Source: JADKCZ01 sp963786945
Lineage (GTDB): Bacteria > Myxococcota > Myxococcia > Myxococcales > Anaeromyxobacteraceae
Assembly: GCA_963786945.1 (NCBI GenBank)
Contig: CAWBAO010000006.1
Coordinates: forward strand, 248,001 to 312,000
Length of the DNA stretch: 64,000 bases
Direction of reading: 5' to 3'
A program made the translations under genes and the position numbers. A model generated the notes under the pieces. That model made no database searches. It was not told where the DNA came from and saw nothing but the letters and a program-made list of their open reading frames with translations. Shown here piece by piece: positions 1-8,298 of this stretch (position 1 is the stretch's first letter; every line of letters starts with the position of its first letter).

Positions 1-3000
1 AGGTCAACTTCCGCGCCGCCATCCTGGCCCGGCGCGCCGCCGAGCGCCACGCCACGCCGGACCGGCCGCGCTTCGTGGCCGGCTCGATGGGCCCCACCGG
101 CATGCTGCCGTCCTCGTCCGACCCGGCGCTGGGCAACATCACCGCCGACGCGCTGGAGCGGATCTACTTCGAGCAGGCCAAGGGGCTGATCGAGGGGGGC
201 GTCGACGCGCTCATCCTCGAGACCCACCAGGACATGCTGGAGCTGCGCGCCGCGGTGCTGGGCGCCGACGCCTGCCGGCGCGAGCTGATGCGCGACGTCT
301 TCATCATCGCCCAGCCCACCCTCATCGACCAGAACGGCCGCATGCTGCTGGGCACCGACATCGCCAGCGCGCTGGCGACGCTGGAGCGGCTGCCGGTGGA
401 CGCCGTGGGCCTCAACTGCTCCACCGGCCCCGCCGAGATGCGCGAGGCGGTGCGCTACCTCGGCGAGCACTGCAGCCACTACGTCTCGGTGCTGCCCAAC
501 GCCGGCATGCCGGAGAACGTGGACGGCAAGGCCGTCTACAAGCTCTCCCCGGCCGACCTCGCCGAGGCGCTGGCCAGCTTCGTCGCCGACTTCGGCGTCG
601 ACATCGTGGGCGGCTGCTGCGGCACCACCCCGGCCCACCTCGAGGCGGTGGTGGCGCGGCTGGGCACGGTGCGGGCGCCGCGGCGGGTCCGCCCGCGCCC
701 CGGCCCCGAGCTCAGCTCGGCCATGAAGGCGGTGCCGCTGACGCTGGAGCCGCGCCCGCTGGTGGTGGGCGAGCGGCTCAACGCCCAGGGCTCGCGCAAG
801 GTGAAGGAGCTGCTGCTCGCCGACGACTACCCGGGCCTGCTGCAGATCGCCCGCGGCCAGGTCGAGGCCGGCGCCCACGTGCTCGACGTCTGCGTGGCGC
901 TCAACGAGCGCGACGACGAGGGGGCGCAGATGCGCGCCCTGGTGAAGCTGCTGGCGCAGGCGGTCGACGCGCCGCTGATGATCGACTCGACCGAGCCGGA
1001 CGTGATCGAGTCGGCGCTCAAGGTCTACCCGGGACGCTGCATCGTCAACTCCATCAACCTGGAGAAGAGCGGCGAGCGGGTGAGGAAGGTGCTGCCGCTG
1101 GTGAAGCGGTACGGCGCGGCGGTGGTCTGCATGACCATCGACGAGAAGGGGATGGCCCAGACCGCCGAGCGCAAGGCCGAGATCGCGCGGCGCATCGTGG
1201 CGGTGGCCCGGGAGTACGGCATCGAGCCCGACAGCCTGGTCTTCGACGCCCTCACCTTCACGCTGGCCACCGGCGGCGAGGAGTACCGGCACAGCGCCGT
1301 CGAGACCCTGGAGGGCATCCGCCGCATCAAGGCCGAGACCCCGGGCGTGCTCACCACGCTGGGCGTCTCCAACGTCAGCTTCGGCCTCGCCAGGCACGCC
1401 CGCGAGGTGATCAACTCGGTCTTCCTCTACCACGCGGTCCAGGCCGGCCTGGATCTCGCCATCATCAACCCCAAGGACGTCACGCCCTACCCGGCCATCC
1501 CCGCCGAGGAGCGGGCCCTGGCCGAGGAGCTGATCTTCGACCGGCGCCCCGACGCGCTGGCCCGCCTCATCGCCCACTTCGGCGAGAAGGGGGCGGAGAA
1601 GGCGCCCGCGCCGGCCGAGGACCTGCTGGCCGGCAAGGGCGTGGAGGAGCGGATCCACCTGCAGATCCTCCACCGCCGGCCGGAGGGGATCGAGGCCCTC
1701 ATCGACGACGCCCTGCAGCGCCGCTCGGCGGTGGCCGTGCTCAACGAGGTGCTGCTGCCGGCCATGAAGGACGTGGGCGACAGGTTCGGCGCCGGCGAGC
1801 TGATCCTCCCCTTCGTGCTCCAGTCCGCCGAGGTGATGAAGCGGGCGGTCGGCCACCTCGAGCAGTTCCTCGAGAAGAAGGCCGGCTCGACCAAGGGGAC
1901 GGTGGTGCTGGCCACGGTCTACGGGGACGTCCACGACATCGGCAAGAACCTGGTCAAGACCATCCTCTCCAACAACGGCTTCACGGTGCACGACCTCGGC
2001 AAGCAGGTGCCGGTGGCCACCGTCATCGAGAAGGCGGTCGAGGTGGGGGCCGACGCCATCGGCCTCTCGGCGCTGCTGGTCTCCACCTCCAAGCAGATGC
2101 CCTTCTGCGTGGAGGAGCTGCACCGGCGCAACCTCGAGTTCCCGGTCATCATCGGCGGCGCCGCCATCAACCGGCGCTTCGGCTACAAGACCCACTTCGT
2201 GCAGGGCGGCACGCCCTACGCCGGCGGGGTCTTCTACGCCAAGGACGCCTTCGAGGGGCTGGAGGTGGTCCAGCAGCTGGTCGATCCGGACCGGCGCGCC
2301 GCCTTGAGGCACGCCGTGCTGGAGCAGGCCATCCTGGGGCGCGACGCCCCGGCCGCCGAGCCGCCGCCCCGGCCGCCGCCCGGGGCCCGCTCCAGCGTGG
2401 CGCCGGCCGCCCGCGTCCCCACGCCGCCGTTCTGGGGCCCCCGCACCGTGCTCTCCGGGGAGATCCCGCTCTCCGCCCTCTGGCCCCGGCTCGACCTCAA
2501 CGAGCTCTACAAGCTGCAGTGGGGCGTGCGGGCCAAGGGGGCCGAGTACGAGCGGATGATCCGCGAGGAGTTCGCCCCCAAGCTGGAGGAGCTCAAGGCC
2601 GAGGCCCAGGCCCACGGCTGGCTCCAGCCCCGGGTGGTCTACGGCTACTGGCCCTGCCACGCCGAGGGCGAGGAGCTGGTGATCCTCGACCCGGTCCACC
2701 GCAAGGCCGAGCTGGCCCGGCTGCGCTTCCCGCGCCAGCCCGACGAGCGGCTGCTCTGCCTCGCCGACTTCTTCCGCGCCGAGCCGGGGAGCGACGTCTG
2801 CGCCCTGCAGGTGGTCACGGTGGGTGACGGGGCCTCGCGGGTGGCGGACGAGGCCAACGCCCGCGGGGACTACTCGCGGGGGCTCTTCGTCCACGGCCTG
2901 TCGGTCGAGGTGGCCGAGGCGCTGGCCGAGCACTGGCACCGCGTGGTCAAGGCCGAGCTGGGGATGGGGCCGGACCAGGGCAAGCGCTACAGCCCCGGCT

Positions 3001-3188
3001 ACCCCTCCTGGCCCGAGCTGACCGACCAGCGCCAGCTCTGGAAGCTGCTCGAGCCCGACCTCGCCATCGGCGTCTCGCTCACCGAGGCCTGCCAGATGGT
3101 GCCGGAGGCGTCGACCAGCGCCCTGGTGCTGCACCACCCCGAGGCGGTCTACTTCACCATCCGCGGGCAGTCGGTGCTGGCGGGGTAG
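1..3188 (+). CDS. metH: Cobalamin-dependent methionine synthase, 5' end outside window
   Basis: Transfers the methyl group of 5-methyltetrahydrofolate to homocysteine through cob(I)alamin, in the cytoplasm. The reading frame is open from base 3, so the gene starts upstream; about 1061 residues are present and roughly the first 90 are missing. Domain order is complete after that: homocysteine barrel with the zinc cysteines in GLNCSTGP and GGCCGTTP (bases ~410-640), pterin-binding barrel from ~760 (VVGERLNAQGSRK), helical cap, B12 Rossmann domain with the cobalt-ligand His in DVHDIGKN (~1927-1950), and the AdoMet-dependent reactivation domain from ~2490 to the end. The linker before the activation domain is Pro/Ala-rich (~2340-2430). 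The next gene is convergent, 36 bp away. No frameshift is seen. Confidence 0.97.
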   Translation, partial: VNFRAAILARRAAERHATPDRPRFVAGSMGPTGMLPSSSDPALGNITADALERIYFEQAKGLIEGGVDALILETHQDMLELRAAVLGADACRRELMRDVFIIAQPTLIDQNGRMLLGTDIASALATLERLPVDAVGLNCSTGPAEMREAVRYLGEHCSHYVSVLPNAGMPENVDGKAVYKLSPADLAEALASFVADFGVDIVGGCCGTTPAHLEAVVARLGTVRAPRRVRPRPGPELSSAMKAVPLTLEPRPLVVGERLNAQGSRKVKELLLADDYPGLLQIARGQVEAGAHVLDVCVALNERDDEGAQMRALVKLLAQAVDAPLMIDSTEPDVIESALKVYPGRCIVNSINLEKSGERVRKVLPLVKRYGAAVVCMTIDEKGMAQTAERKAEIARRIVAVAREYGIEPDSLVFDALTFTLATGGEEYRHSAVETLEGIRRIKAETPGVLTTLGVSNVSFGLARHAREVINSVFLYHAVQAGLDLAIINPKDVTPYPAIPAEERALAEELIFDRRPDALARLIAHFGEKGAEKAPAPAEDLLAGKGVEERIHLQILHRRPEGIEALIDDALQRRSAVAVLNEVLLPAMKDVGDRFGAGELILPFVLQSAEVMKRAVGHLEQFLEKKAGSTKGTVVLATVYGDVHDIGKNLVKTILSNNGFTVHDLGKQVPVATVIEKAVEVGADAIGLSALLVSTSKQMPFCVEELHRRNLEFPVIIGGAAINRRFGYKTHFVQGGTPYAGGVFYAKDAFEGLEVVQQLVDPDRRAALRHAVLEQAILGRDAPAAEPPPRPPPGARSSVAPAARVPTPPFWGPRTVLSGEIPLSALWPRLDLNELYKLQWGVRAKGAEYERMIREEFAPKLEELKAEAQAHGWLQPRVVYGYWPCHAEGEELVILDPVHRKAELARLRFPRQPDERLLCLADFFRAEPGSDVCALQVVTVGDGASRVADEANARGDYSRGLFVHGLSVEVAEALAEHWHRVVKAELGMGPDQGKRYSPGYPSWPELTDQRQLWKLLEPDLAIGVSLTEACQMVPEASTSALVLHHPEAVYFTIRGQSVLAG

Positions 3189-3224
3189 CCGCGCCCGTCC
3201 GGCCGGGGCCGGCCCGCTCGCGCC

Positions 3225-3563
3225 TCAGGTCTTCTCGATCTTGCTGGCGGTGAGGGTCTTCTTGCCGCCGGCCTCGGTGACCGTGCCCGTCGCCTTCACC
3301 GGCAGCACCTTCTCGCAGGCGGCCATGGTGAACGCCTGGGTGACGGAGTTGTCGGCCAGCGCGTAGGTCACGTCCTTGCCCTTCTCCTTCACCACCAGCA
3401 CGTTGGTGCAGGTCTTCACGCCCGGCTGCTTCAGGATGCACAGGGCGCAGGCCAGGTTGCCGCTGAGGGTCACCTGCTTGCCGGCCTCCGCGGGCGCGGG
3501 GGCGGCGACGGCGAGGAAGGCGGCGGCGCTGGCGATGGCGACGGCGCGGACGAGGCTGGTCAT
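3225..3563 (-). CDS. Small secreted protein with CxxC motif (DUF6370-like)
   Basis: A 112-aa protein with a clear Sec signal peptide (first ~27 residues, ending APAEAG), so it is predicted to be periplasmic or secreted. The mature part carries a CALC motif, further cysteines at TCTN and AACEK, and a pattern of short beta strands ending in a repeated 'ATGTVTEAGGKKTL' type strand, consistent with a small beta or OB-like fold. The cysteine spacing resembles small exported DUF6370-type proteins, but this assignment is from memory of the family and is tentative. It is transcribed alone, convergent with metH. The function is unknown; metal or redox binding through the CxxC would be an inference only. 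Confidence 0.8.
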   Translation of the reverse strand: MTSLVRAVAIASAAAFLAVAAPAPAEAGKQVTLSGNLACALCILKQPGVKTCTNVLVVKEKGKDVTYALADNSVTQAFTMAACEKVLPVKATGTVTEAGGKKTLTASKIEKT

Positions 3564-3721
3564 GTCGGTTCCCCTGGGTGGATGGGCGCGGGCGCCCGGT
3601 TGGAGGGGGCGATTCTACGCGTGCGGCCGGGTGGGCTCAACGCGTCCGGAGGGGGGGCCGGCCTGGACCTGGCCGGGGCGACAGGCCGTGCACTGGCCGC
3701 GCGGCCGGTTAGATGGACGGC

Positions 3722-4669
3722 ATGAAGCCTCTCGACGGGAGGGTCTGCCTGGTGGCCGGCGCGACCCGCGGCGCCGGGCGCGGCATCGCCCGGGCGCTGG
3801 GTGAGGCCGGCGCCACCGTCTGGTGCACGGGGCGGAGCGTGCGCGGCCGGCCGGCCACCGGGACGAGGCCGGAGACCATCGAGGAGACGGCCGAGCTGGT
3901 CACCGCGGCCGGCGGGCGCGGCCTCGCGGCGCGCACCGACCACACCGTCGAGGCCGAGGTGGCGGCCCTGCTGGCGCGGATCCGCGCCGAGTCGGGCCGG
4001 CTCGACCTGCTGGTGAACGACGTGTGGGGCGGGGACGCGCTGGTCGACTGGAGCCAGCCCTTCTGGGCCGCCGACCCGTCCGGCGCCCGGACCCTGCTCG
4101 ACCGGGCCGTCTTCTCGCACCTGCTCACGGCGCGACACGCCGTGCCGCTCATGATCGAGGCGGGACGCGGCCTGGTGGTCGAGATCACCGACGGCAACGG
4201 CTTCACCTACCGCGGCAACCTCGCCTACGACCTGGTGAAGATGGCCGTCCTGCGGATGGCCTTCGGGATGGCCTGGGAGCTGCGCCGCACCGGCGTGACG
4301 GCCGTGGCGGTCTCGCCCGGCTTCCTGCGCTCGGAGGAGATGCTGGAGCGGTTCGGCGTCACCGAGGCCACCTGGCGCGAGGGGGCGAAGGTCGATCCGA
4401 ACTTCATCGCCTCGGAGACGCCGCTCTACGTGGGCCGGGCGGTGGCGGCGCTGGCCGCCGACCCGCGGGTGGCCGAGCTCTCCGGCCGGGTCTTCGGCTC
4501 GTGGGACCTCTCCGACCGCTACGGCTTCACCGACGCCGACGGCACCCGGCCGCACTGGGCCAGGCACTTCGAGGCGGCCTACGGCCAGCCGGTGGGCGCC
4601 GCCGACGAGGCGGCCTACGCCTCCTGGCGGGGCGGCCCGGCCGCGGCGGTGCTGGGCGACTGGCCGTGA
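3722..4669 (+). CDS. SDR family NAD(P)-dependent oxidoreductase
   Basis: A 315-aa short-chain dehydrogenase/reductase with a Rossmann fold. The N-terminal dinucleotide-binding glycine motif is GATRGAGRG, followed by the TGRS segment often linked to NADP preference. The catalytic pair is YDLVK (YxxxK) around residue 170, and the NxxG-type position is replaced by VNDVWGG. The length exceeds the typical 250 because of extra C-terminal sequence, as in the DHRS1-like branch of SDRs. I chose the ATG at 3722 (MKPLDGR...), which sits directly before the first beta strand; the ATG at 3713 adds only three residues. The substrate cannot be read from sequence. It is a single gene, convergent with the macro-domain gene 10 bp downstream. 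Confidence 0.9.
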   Translation: MKPLDGRVCLVAGATRGAGRGIARALGEAGATVWCTGRSVRGRPATGTRPETIEETAELVTAAGGRGLAARTDHTVEAEVAALLARIRAESGRLDLLVNDVWGGDALVDWSQPFWAADPSGARTLLDRAVFSHLLTARHAVPLMIEAGRGLVVEITDGNGFTYRGNLAYDLVKMAVLRMAFGMAWELRRTGVTAVAVSPGFLRSEEMLERFGVTEATWREGAKVDPNFIASETPLYVGRAVAALAADPRVAELSGRVFGSWDLSDRYGFTDADGTRPHWARHFEAAYGQPVGAADEAAYASWRGGPAAAVLGDWP

Positions 4670-4679
4670 GCGGCCCGGC

Positions 4680-5210
4680 TCAGCCGAGCGCGGCGCAGGC
4701 CGCCTGGTAGCGGGCCCGGTCCTCCTCGCCGAAGCAGCAGAAGACCACGCGCCCCGGCACCGGGCCGGCGGCCAGCGCCGCCGCCACCTCGCGCACCGCG
4801 ATGGCGCAGGCCTCGTCCCTGGGGAACCCGAAGATGCCGGTGGAGATGGCCGGGAAGGCGATGGAGCGCAGGCCGTGCTGGCGCGCCAGCGCCAGGCAGG
4901 CGCGATAGGCCGAGGCCAGCTGCCCGGCCTCGCCGGCGTCGCCGCCGCGCCAGGCCGGCCCCACGGCGTGGATGACGTGGCGGGCCGGGAGCCGGTAGCC
5001 GCGGGTGATCCGCGCTCCCCCGGTGGGGCAGCCGCCCAGGGTGCGGCACTCGGCCTGCAGCTCGGGACCGGCCGCCCGGTGGATGGCCCCGTCCACGCCG
5101 CCGCCGCCGAGCAGCGACGTGTTGGCGGCGTTGACGATGGCGTCGACGTCGAGCCGGGTGATGTCGCCCTGCACCACCTCGATGCGGCCGGCGAGGAAGG
5201 TCCCGTTCAC
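4680..5210 (-). CDS. ymdB: Macro-domain O-acetyl-ADP-ribose deacetylase-like protein
   Basis: A 176-aa single macro domain. Diagnostic segments are VVQGDITRLDVDAIVNAAN at the N-terminus, the glycine-rich loop LLGGGGVDGAIHRAAG that wraps the ADP-ribose diphosphate, and the second loop FPAISTGIFGFP. These match the YmdB/MacroD branch, which hydrolyses O-acetyl-ADP-ribose and mono-ADP-ribosyl groups; the catalytic Asn of NAAN and the downstream Asp of GGVDGA are present. It lies 23 bp downstream of the tautomerase gene on the same strand and is probably co-transcribed with it. The symbol is given by homology class; the physiological substrate is not known here. Confidence 0.92.
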   Translation of the reverse strand: MNGTFLAGRIEVVQGDITRLDVDAIVNAANTSLLGGGGVDGAIHRAAGPELQAECRTLGGCPTGGARITRGYRLPARHVIHAVGPAWRGGDAGEAGQLASAYRACLALARQHGLRSIAFPAISTGIFGFPRDEACAIAVREVAAALAAGPVPGRVVFCCFGEEDRARYQAACAALG

Positions 5211-5233
5211 GCGAAGCCCCGGCTCCGCCGCGC

Positions 5234-5704
5234 CTACCGCCGGCGCTTCGGGGGCCGCCCCGCCTTCTTCCGGCCGCGCAGGTTCACCTTCCGCCTCGGC
5301 CTCGGCGCGTCGGCCAGCGGGTCCTCCCCCGTCGACCAGGACGGCAGCACCCGGTCGGAGAGCTGGAAGTGCTCCCCGTCGTGCTCGGTGAGGATGACGT
5401 AGACCGCCTCCCTGGGGACCCCGAAGCGGGTGCCGAGCTCGTCGATGATGGCCAGCGAGAGCCGGCGCTTCTGGTCGCGGGTGCGCCCCAGCCGGATGTC
5501 GGCGTTGAGGAAGGCGATCCCCTTCGACGGCTGGACGGCCCGGCCGAAGGTGAGGTCGCCCTCGCCGAAGCAGCGGATCGAGATGCCGATGTGATCCGTG
5601 CCGGTGTCCATGATGGTGGCGAAGTGGCGCACCACCGCCGAGGCGAAGGCCCGCTTGGCCTCCGGCGGAGGCGTGAAGTTGAGGTCGAACTGCAGGTGGG
5701 GCAT
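5234..5704 (-). CDS. Tautomerase-family protein with basic AT-hook-like tail
   Basis: A 156-aa protein beginning Met-Pro-His; tautomerases use the N-terminal proline, exposed after Met removal, as catalytic base. Residues 1-125 resemble the MIF/4-oxalocrotonate tautomerase superfamily as two beta-alpha-beta units (ending near VILTEHDGEHFQL). The last ~25 residues are very basic, with RGRKKAGRPPKRR, which resembles an AT-hook (GRP core flanked by Arg/Lys). Such a DNA-binding-like tail is unusual for a tautomerase. It is probably the first gene of a two-gene unit with the macro-domain gene. The substrate is unknown. The 290 bp upstream, to the divergent patatin gene at 5995, show no convincing promoter beyond a lone TATAGT at 5823. 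Confidence 0.85.
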   Translation of the reverse strand: MPHLQFDLNFTPPPEAKRAFASAVVRHFATIMDTGTDHIGISIRCFGEGDLTFGRAVQPSKGIAFLNADIRLGRTRDQKRRLSLAIIDELGTRFGVPREAVYVILTEHDGEHFQLSDRVLPSWSTGEDPLADAPRPRRKVNLRGRKKAGRPPKRRR

Positions 5705-5994
5705 GGCGTCCTCCGTGGCCGGGTCAGGCTACCATCGTCGCCGCGGCACCGGAGGGCGCCGCCGGGAAGACTCCGCGCCCCCCTTGGGACGACGATGTGC
5801 GCGAGCGACCCTCTTCGCTTGGTATAGTGCGCGTCCGTGCCCGGAATGGAAGCGTGAACGGACGACTCCTCGCCTCAGGCGGACCCTGCCTCGCGCTCGA
5901 CCACGAGGCCGGCTTCGCGGTCGGTGCATGGGCGCCAGCCTTCAGGCACACTGGTCGTGAATCAGGCGGCCCTCCGCGCCGCCAGGGGGAACAC

Positions 5995-8274
5995 ATGACC
6001 CGTTGCCTTCTCGCCGTAGCCGCAGCCCTGGTGCTGGCCACCAGCCCGCTCCCGGCCCTGGCCGCACCGCTGCCGGCCTCGATGACCATCGCCGGCGGCG
6101 TCAGCCTGGGCGCCTACGAGGCCGGCCTCGTCTACTACACGCTGGAGGGGCTGCGGGCCAACCCGGGCCTGACCGAGCTGAAGCTGGCCACCGGCGCCTC
6201 GGCCGGCTCGGTGAACGGCTTCATGGCGGTGCTGCAGAGCTGCGGCGCCGGGGTGCCCGATCCGCGCCAGAGCCTCTTCTGGAAGGCCTGGATCCCGCTC
6301 GGCCTCGCCGACCTGACCCAGCCCGGCAAGGAGGTCCCCACCGCGGCCTTCTCCCGGGCCGCCTTCGACAAGCCGCTCGGCCTGATCTCCACGGCCTGGG
6401 CCTCCGGGCTGCGCGCCGACTGCGACGTGGTCTTCGGCCTGTCGGTGACGCGGCTCCAGCCGCGGATGGTGTCGCTCAAGGGGGAGCGGCTCACCCTGCC
6501 GCGCGTGGAGGAGCACTTCGTGGTCCGGGTCCAGGGGCGCGGGCCCGGGAAGCCGCCCCGGCTCACCAACTACGCCGACCCGGCCTGGGAAGGGGAGCAG
6601 GCGCTGCTCGTCGAGGACAAGAACGGCGAGGTGCCCTTCCCGGCGCTGGTGGACGCCCTCTTCGCCTCCACCGCCTTCCCCGGCGCCTTCCCCCCGCAGG
6701 CCATCCGCCACTGCGTGGTCACCCGCGGCACCGGGACCTGGCCGGGCTGCCCCGAGGCCTCGGCCAGCACGGACCTCTTCGTCGACGGCGGCGTCTTCGA
6801 CAACACCCCGGTCCGGCTGGCCTCCAAGACGGCCGCGGCCGGCCTCCAGCCCGGCGAGGGCGCGGCGCGCTGGCTCGACCGGCCCGACGTGGGGCGCCGC
6901 GAGGTGCCGAAGAAGATGGTCTTCAACTACGTCTCGACCGACGTCCGCACCTTCCCGGCCGCCGACCGCGAGGCCACCAAGAAGGTCCCGGTGAGCCTGC
7001 TGGGCGTGGCCGGCGAGGTGGGGGCCTCCTTCTACGACAGCGCCCGCGCCAAGAACCTGCTCTACGTCGCCGAGGAGGACCCCGAGTTCTTCGACCGGCT
7101 GGTCATCCCGGAGCGCCACCTGCCGGCGGCCAGCTCGCCGCTGGGGGCCTTCTTCGGCTTCTTCGAGACCGGGCTGCGCGAGTTCGACTTCGCGCTGGGG
7201 ATGTACGACGCCCGGCGCATGGGCGAGGTCCGGCTGGCCGACCGGCTGGCCCGGGCCGGCCGGCCCGGGCAGTACCAGCTCCCCGACAAGCTGCCCGCGG
7301 CCGCCGCCGCCGCGGCCTCGTGGCAGCCCTACCGCTGCCTGTCGGCGGTGCTGGACGACCCTCCGGCCGCCGAGGCGGCCTGCCAGGGCGAGGCGCTGCG
7401 CGACTTCCGCATCGTCCTGCAGGTCTCCATCGACAGGCTCTGGGATCGCTGCGCCAGCCTCGACGAGCTGAAGGGCGTCTTCGCCGACGACCCGCTCTGC
7501 CGCGCCGCCGCCGACGGGCAGCCGCCGCGGCAGGTCCCCGGGGTGGTGCCGCTCGCCGGCGACGCCTGGCGCCGCGCCCCGAAGGAGAACGAGACCGGCT
7601 ACACCATGCGGCTCCTCTCGGCCCACCAGTTCGAGTTCAAGGACCTGGGGCTCAAGCGCGAGCAGGCCGCCGAGGCGCCGGCGCGGCTGCGCGCGAGGCT
7701 GCTCGAGGTCGGGAAGCAGGTGTCCCGGACCCAGCCGAGCGGCCAGGCCGCGGTGGTCGAGACGGCCGTCAAGATGGCCGCCGACCAGGTGATCTACGTC
7801 CCCCCCCGCTTCACCGGCTGGCTGGTGGTGGGGAGCGACTCCGAGATCGGCGTGAGCCAGGGCTTCCGGGGCGAGTTCGGGGGCGTCGCCTCGGTCCGGT
7901 TCCACGCGGCGCTGGCGCTCACCAACACCGCCCGCCTCATCTCCAACGAGTCCGGCGCCGTGGCCCTGGCCCCGCTGCTGGGCATCGAGATCCTGCCCGC
8001 CGCCTGGTCCAGCACCACGCTGCAGCCCAGCATCGTCGTGCGCGGCGGCTACCTGTTCTCCTCCCGGGACGGCTGGAGCACCAAGTCGTGCCCGACGCCG
8101 ACCTCCGACACCATCGGCAGCTGCTCGCGCGCCATCGTCGGCGCCGGCGTGGCGGCCACCGCCCTGGAGCGGGTCCGGCTCCAGCTCTTCTTCAACTACT
8201 ACCCGCCCCCCCACTCCGAGAACGTCGCCTGGTGGAGCCTGGGTCCCGGTGTCGGCCTGCAGTTCTCCTTCTGA
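5995..8274 (+). CDS. Patatin-like phospholipase with C-terminal outer-membrane barrel-like region
   Basis: A 759-aa exported protein with a signal peptide (about residues 1-24, ending PALAA). The patatin catalytic dyad is visible: the oxyanion stretch AGGVSLGAYEAG, nucleophile Ser69 in GASAGS (GxSxG) and Asp264 in DGGVFDN. Patatins are acyl hydrolases or phospholipases A. After a helical middle region (about 330-600), residues ~610-759 show alternating beta-strand patterns and end in Phe after GPGVGLQFSF, as outer-membrane barrels do. This resembles the layout of type Vd (PlpD-like) autotransporters, but I see no clear POTRA domain. The start at 5995 was chosen for the signal peptide and a GGGGGAA stretch before the ATG; an in-frame upstream start would destroy the signal peptide. 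A second patatin gene follows 24 bp downstream. Confidence 0.88.
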   Translation: MTRCLLAVAAALVLATSPLPALAAPLPASMTIAGGVSLGAYEAGLVYYTLEGLRANPGLTELKLATGASAGSVNGFMAVLQSCGAGVPDPRQSLFWKAWIPLGLADLTQPGKEVPTAAFSRAAFDKPLGLISTAWASGLRADCDVVFGLSVTRLQPRMVSLKGERLTLPRVEEHFVVRVQGRGPGKPPRLTNYADPAWEGEQALLVEDKNGEVPFPALVDALFASTAFPGAFPPQAIRHCVVTRGTGTWPGCPEASASTDLFVDGGVFDNTPVRLASKTAAAGLQPGEGAARWLDRPDVGRREVPKKMVFNYVSTDVRTFPAADREATKKVPVSLLGVAGEVGASFYDSARAKNLLYVAEEDPEFFDRLVIPERHLPAASSPLGAFFGFFETGLREFDFALGMYDARRMGEVRLADRLARAGRPGQYQLPDKLPAAAAAAASWQPYRCLSAVLDDPPAAEAACQGEALRDFRIVLQVSIDRLWDRCASLDELKGVFADDPLCRAAADGQPPRQVPGVVPLAGDAWRRAPKENETGYTMRLLSAHQFEFKDLGLKREQAAEAPARLRARLLEVGKQVSRTQPSGQAAVVETAVKMAADQVIYVPPRFTGWLVVGSDSEIGVSQGFRGEFGGVASVRFHAALALTNTARLISNESGAVALAPLLGIEILPAAWSSTTLQPSIVVRGGYLFSSRDGWSTKSCPTPTSDTIGSCSRAIVGAGVAATALERVRLQLFFNYYPPPHSENVAWWSLGPGVGLQFSF

Positions 8275-8298
8275 GGCCGGTCGAGAGCGAGCGCCGCC

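Noticed and set aside
3199..3212. CCGGCC..GGCCGG hairpin between metH and the next gene as terminator
   Set aside because: Very short loop and no T-tract; such GC palindromes are expected by chance in this DNA.
5823..5828. TATAGT as a -10 box for the first patatin gene
   Set aside because: No -35 at a suitable distance, and about 165 bp from the start codon.
5797..5994. N-terminal extension of the first patatin
   Set aside because: It would place 66 residues before a clear signal peptide; the ATG at 5995 follows a purine-rich ribosome-binding site.
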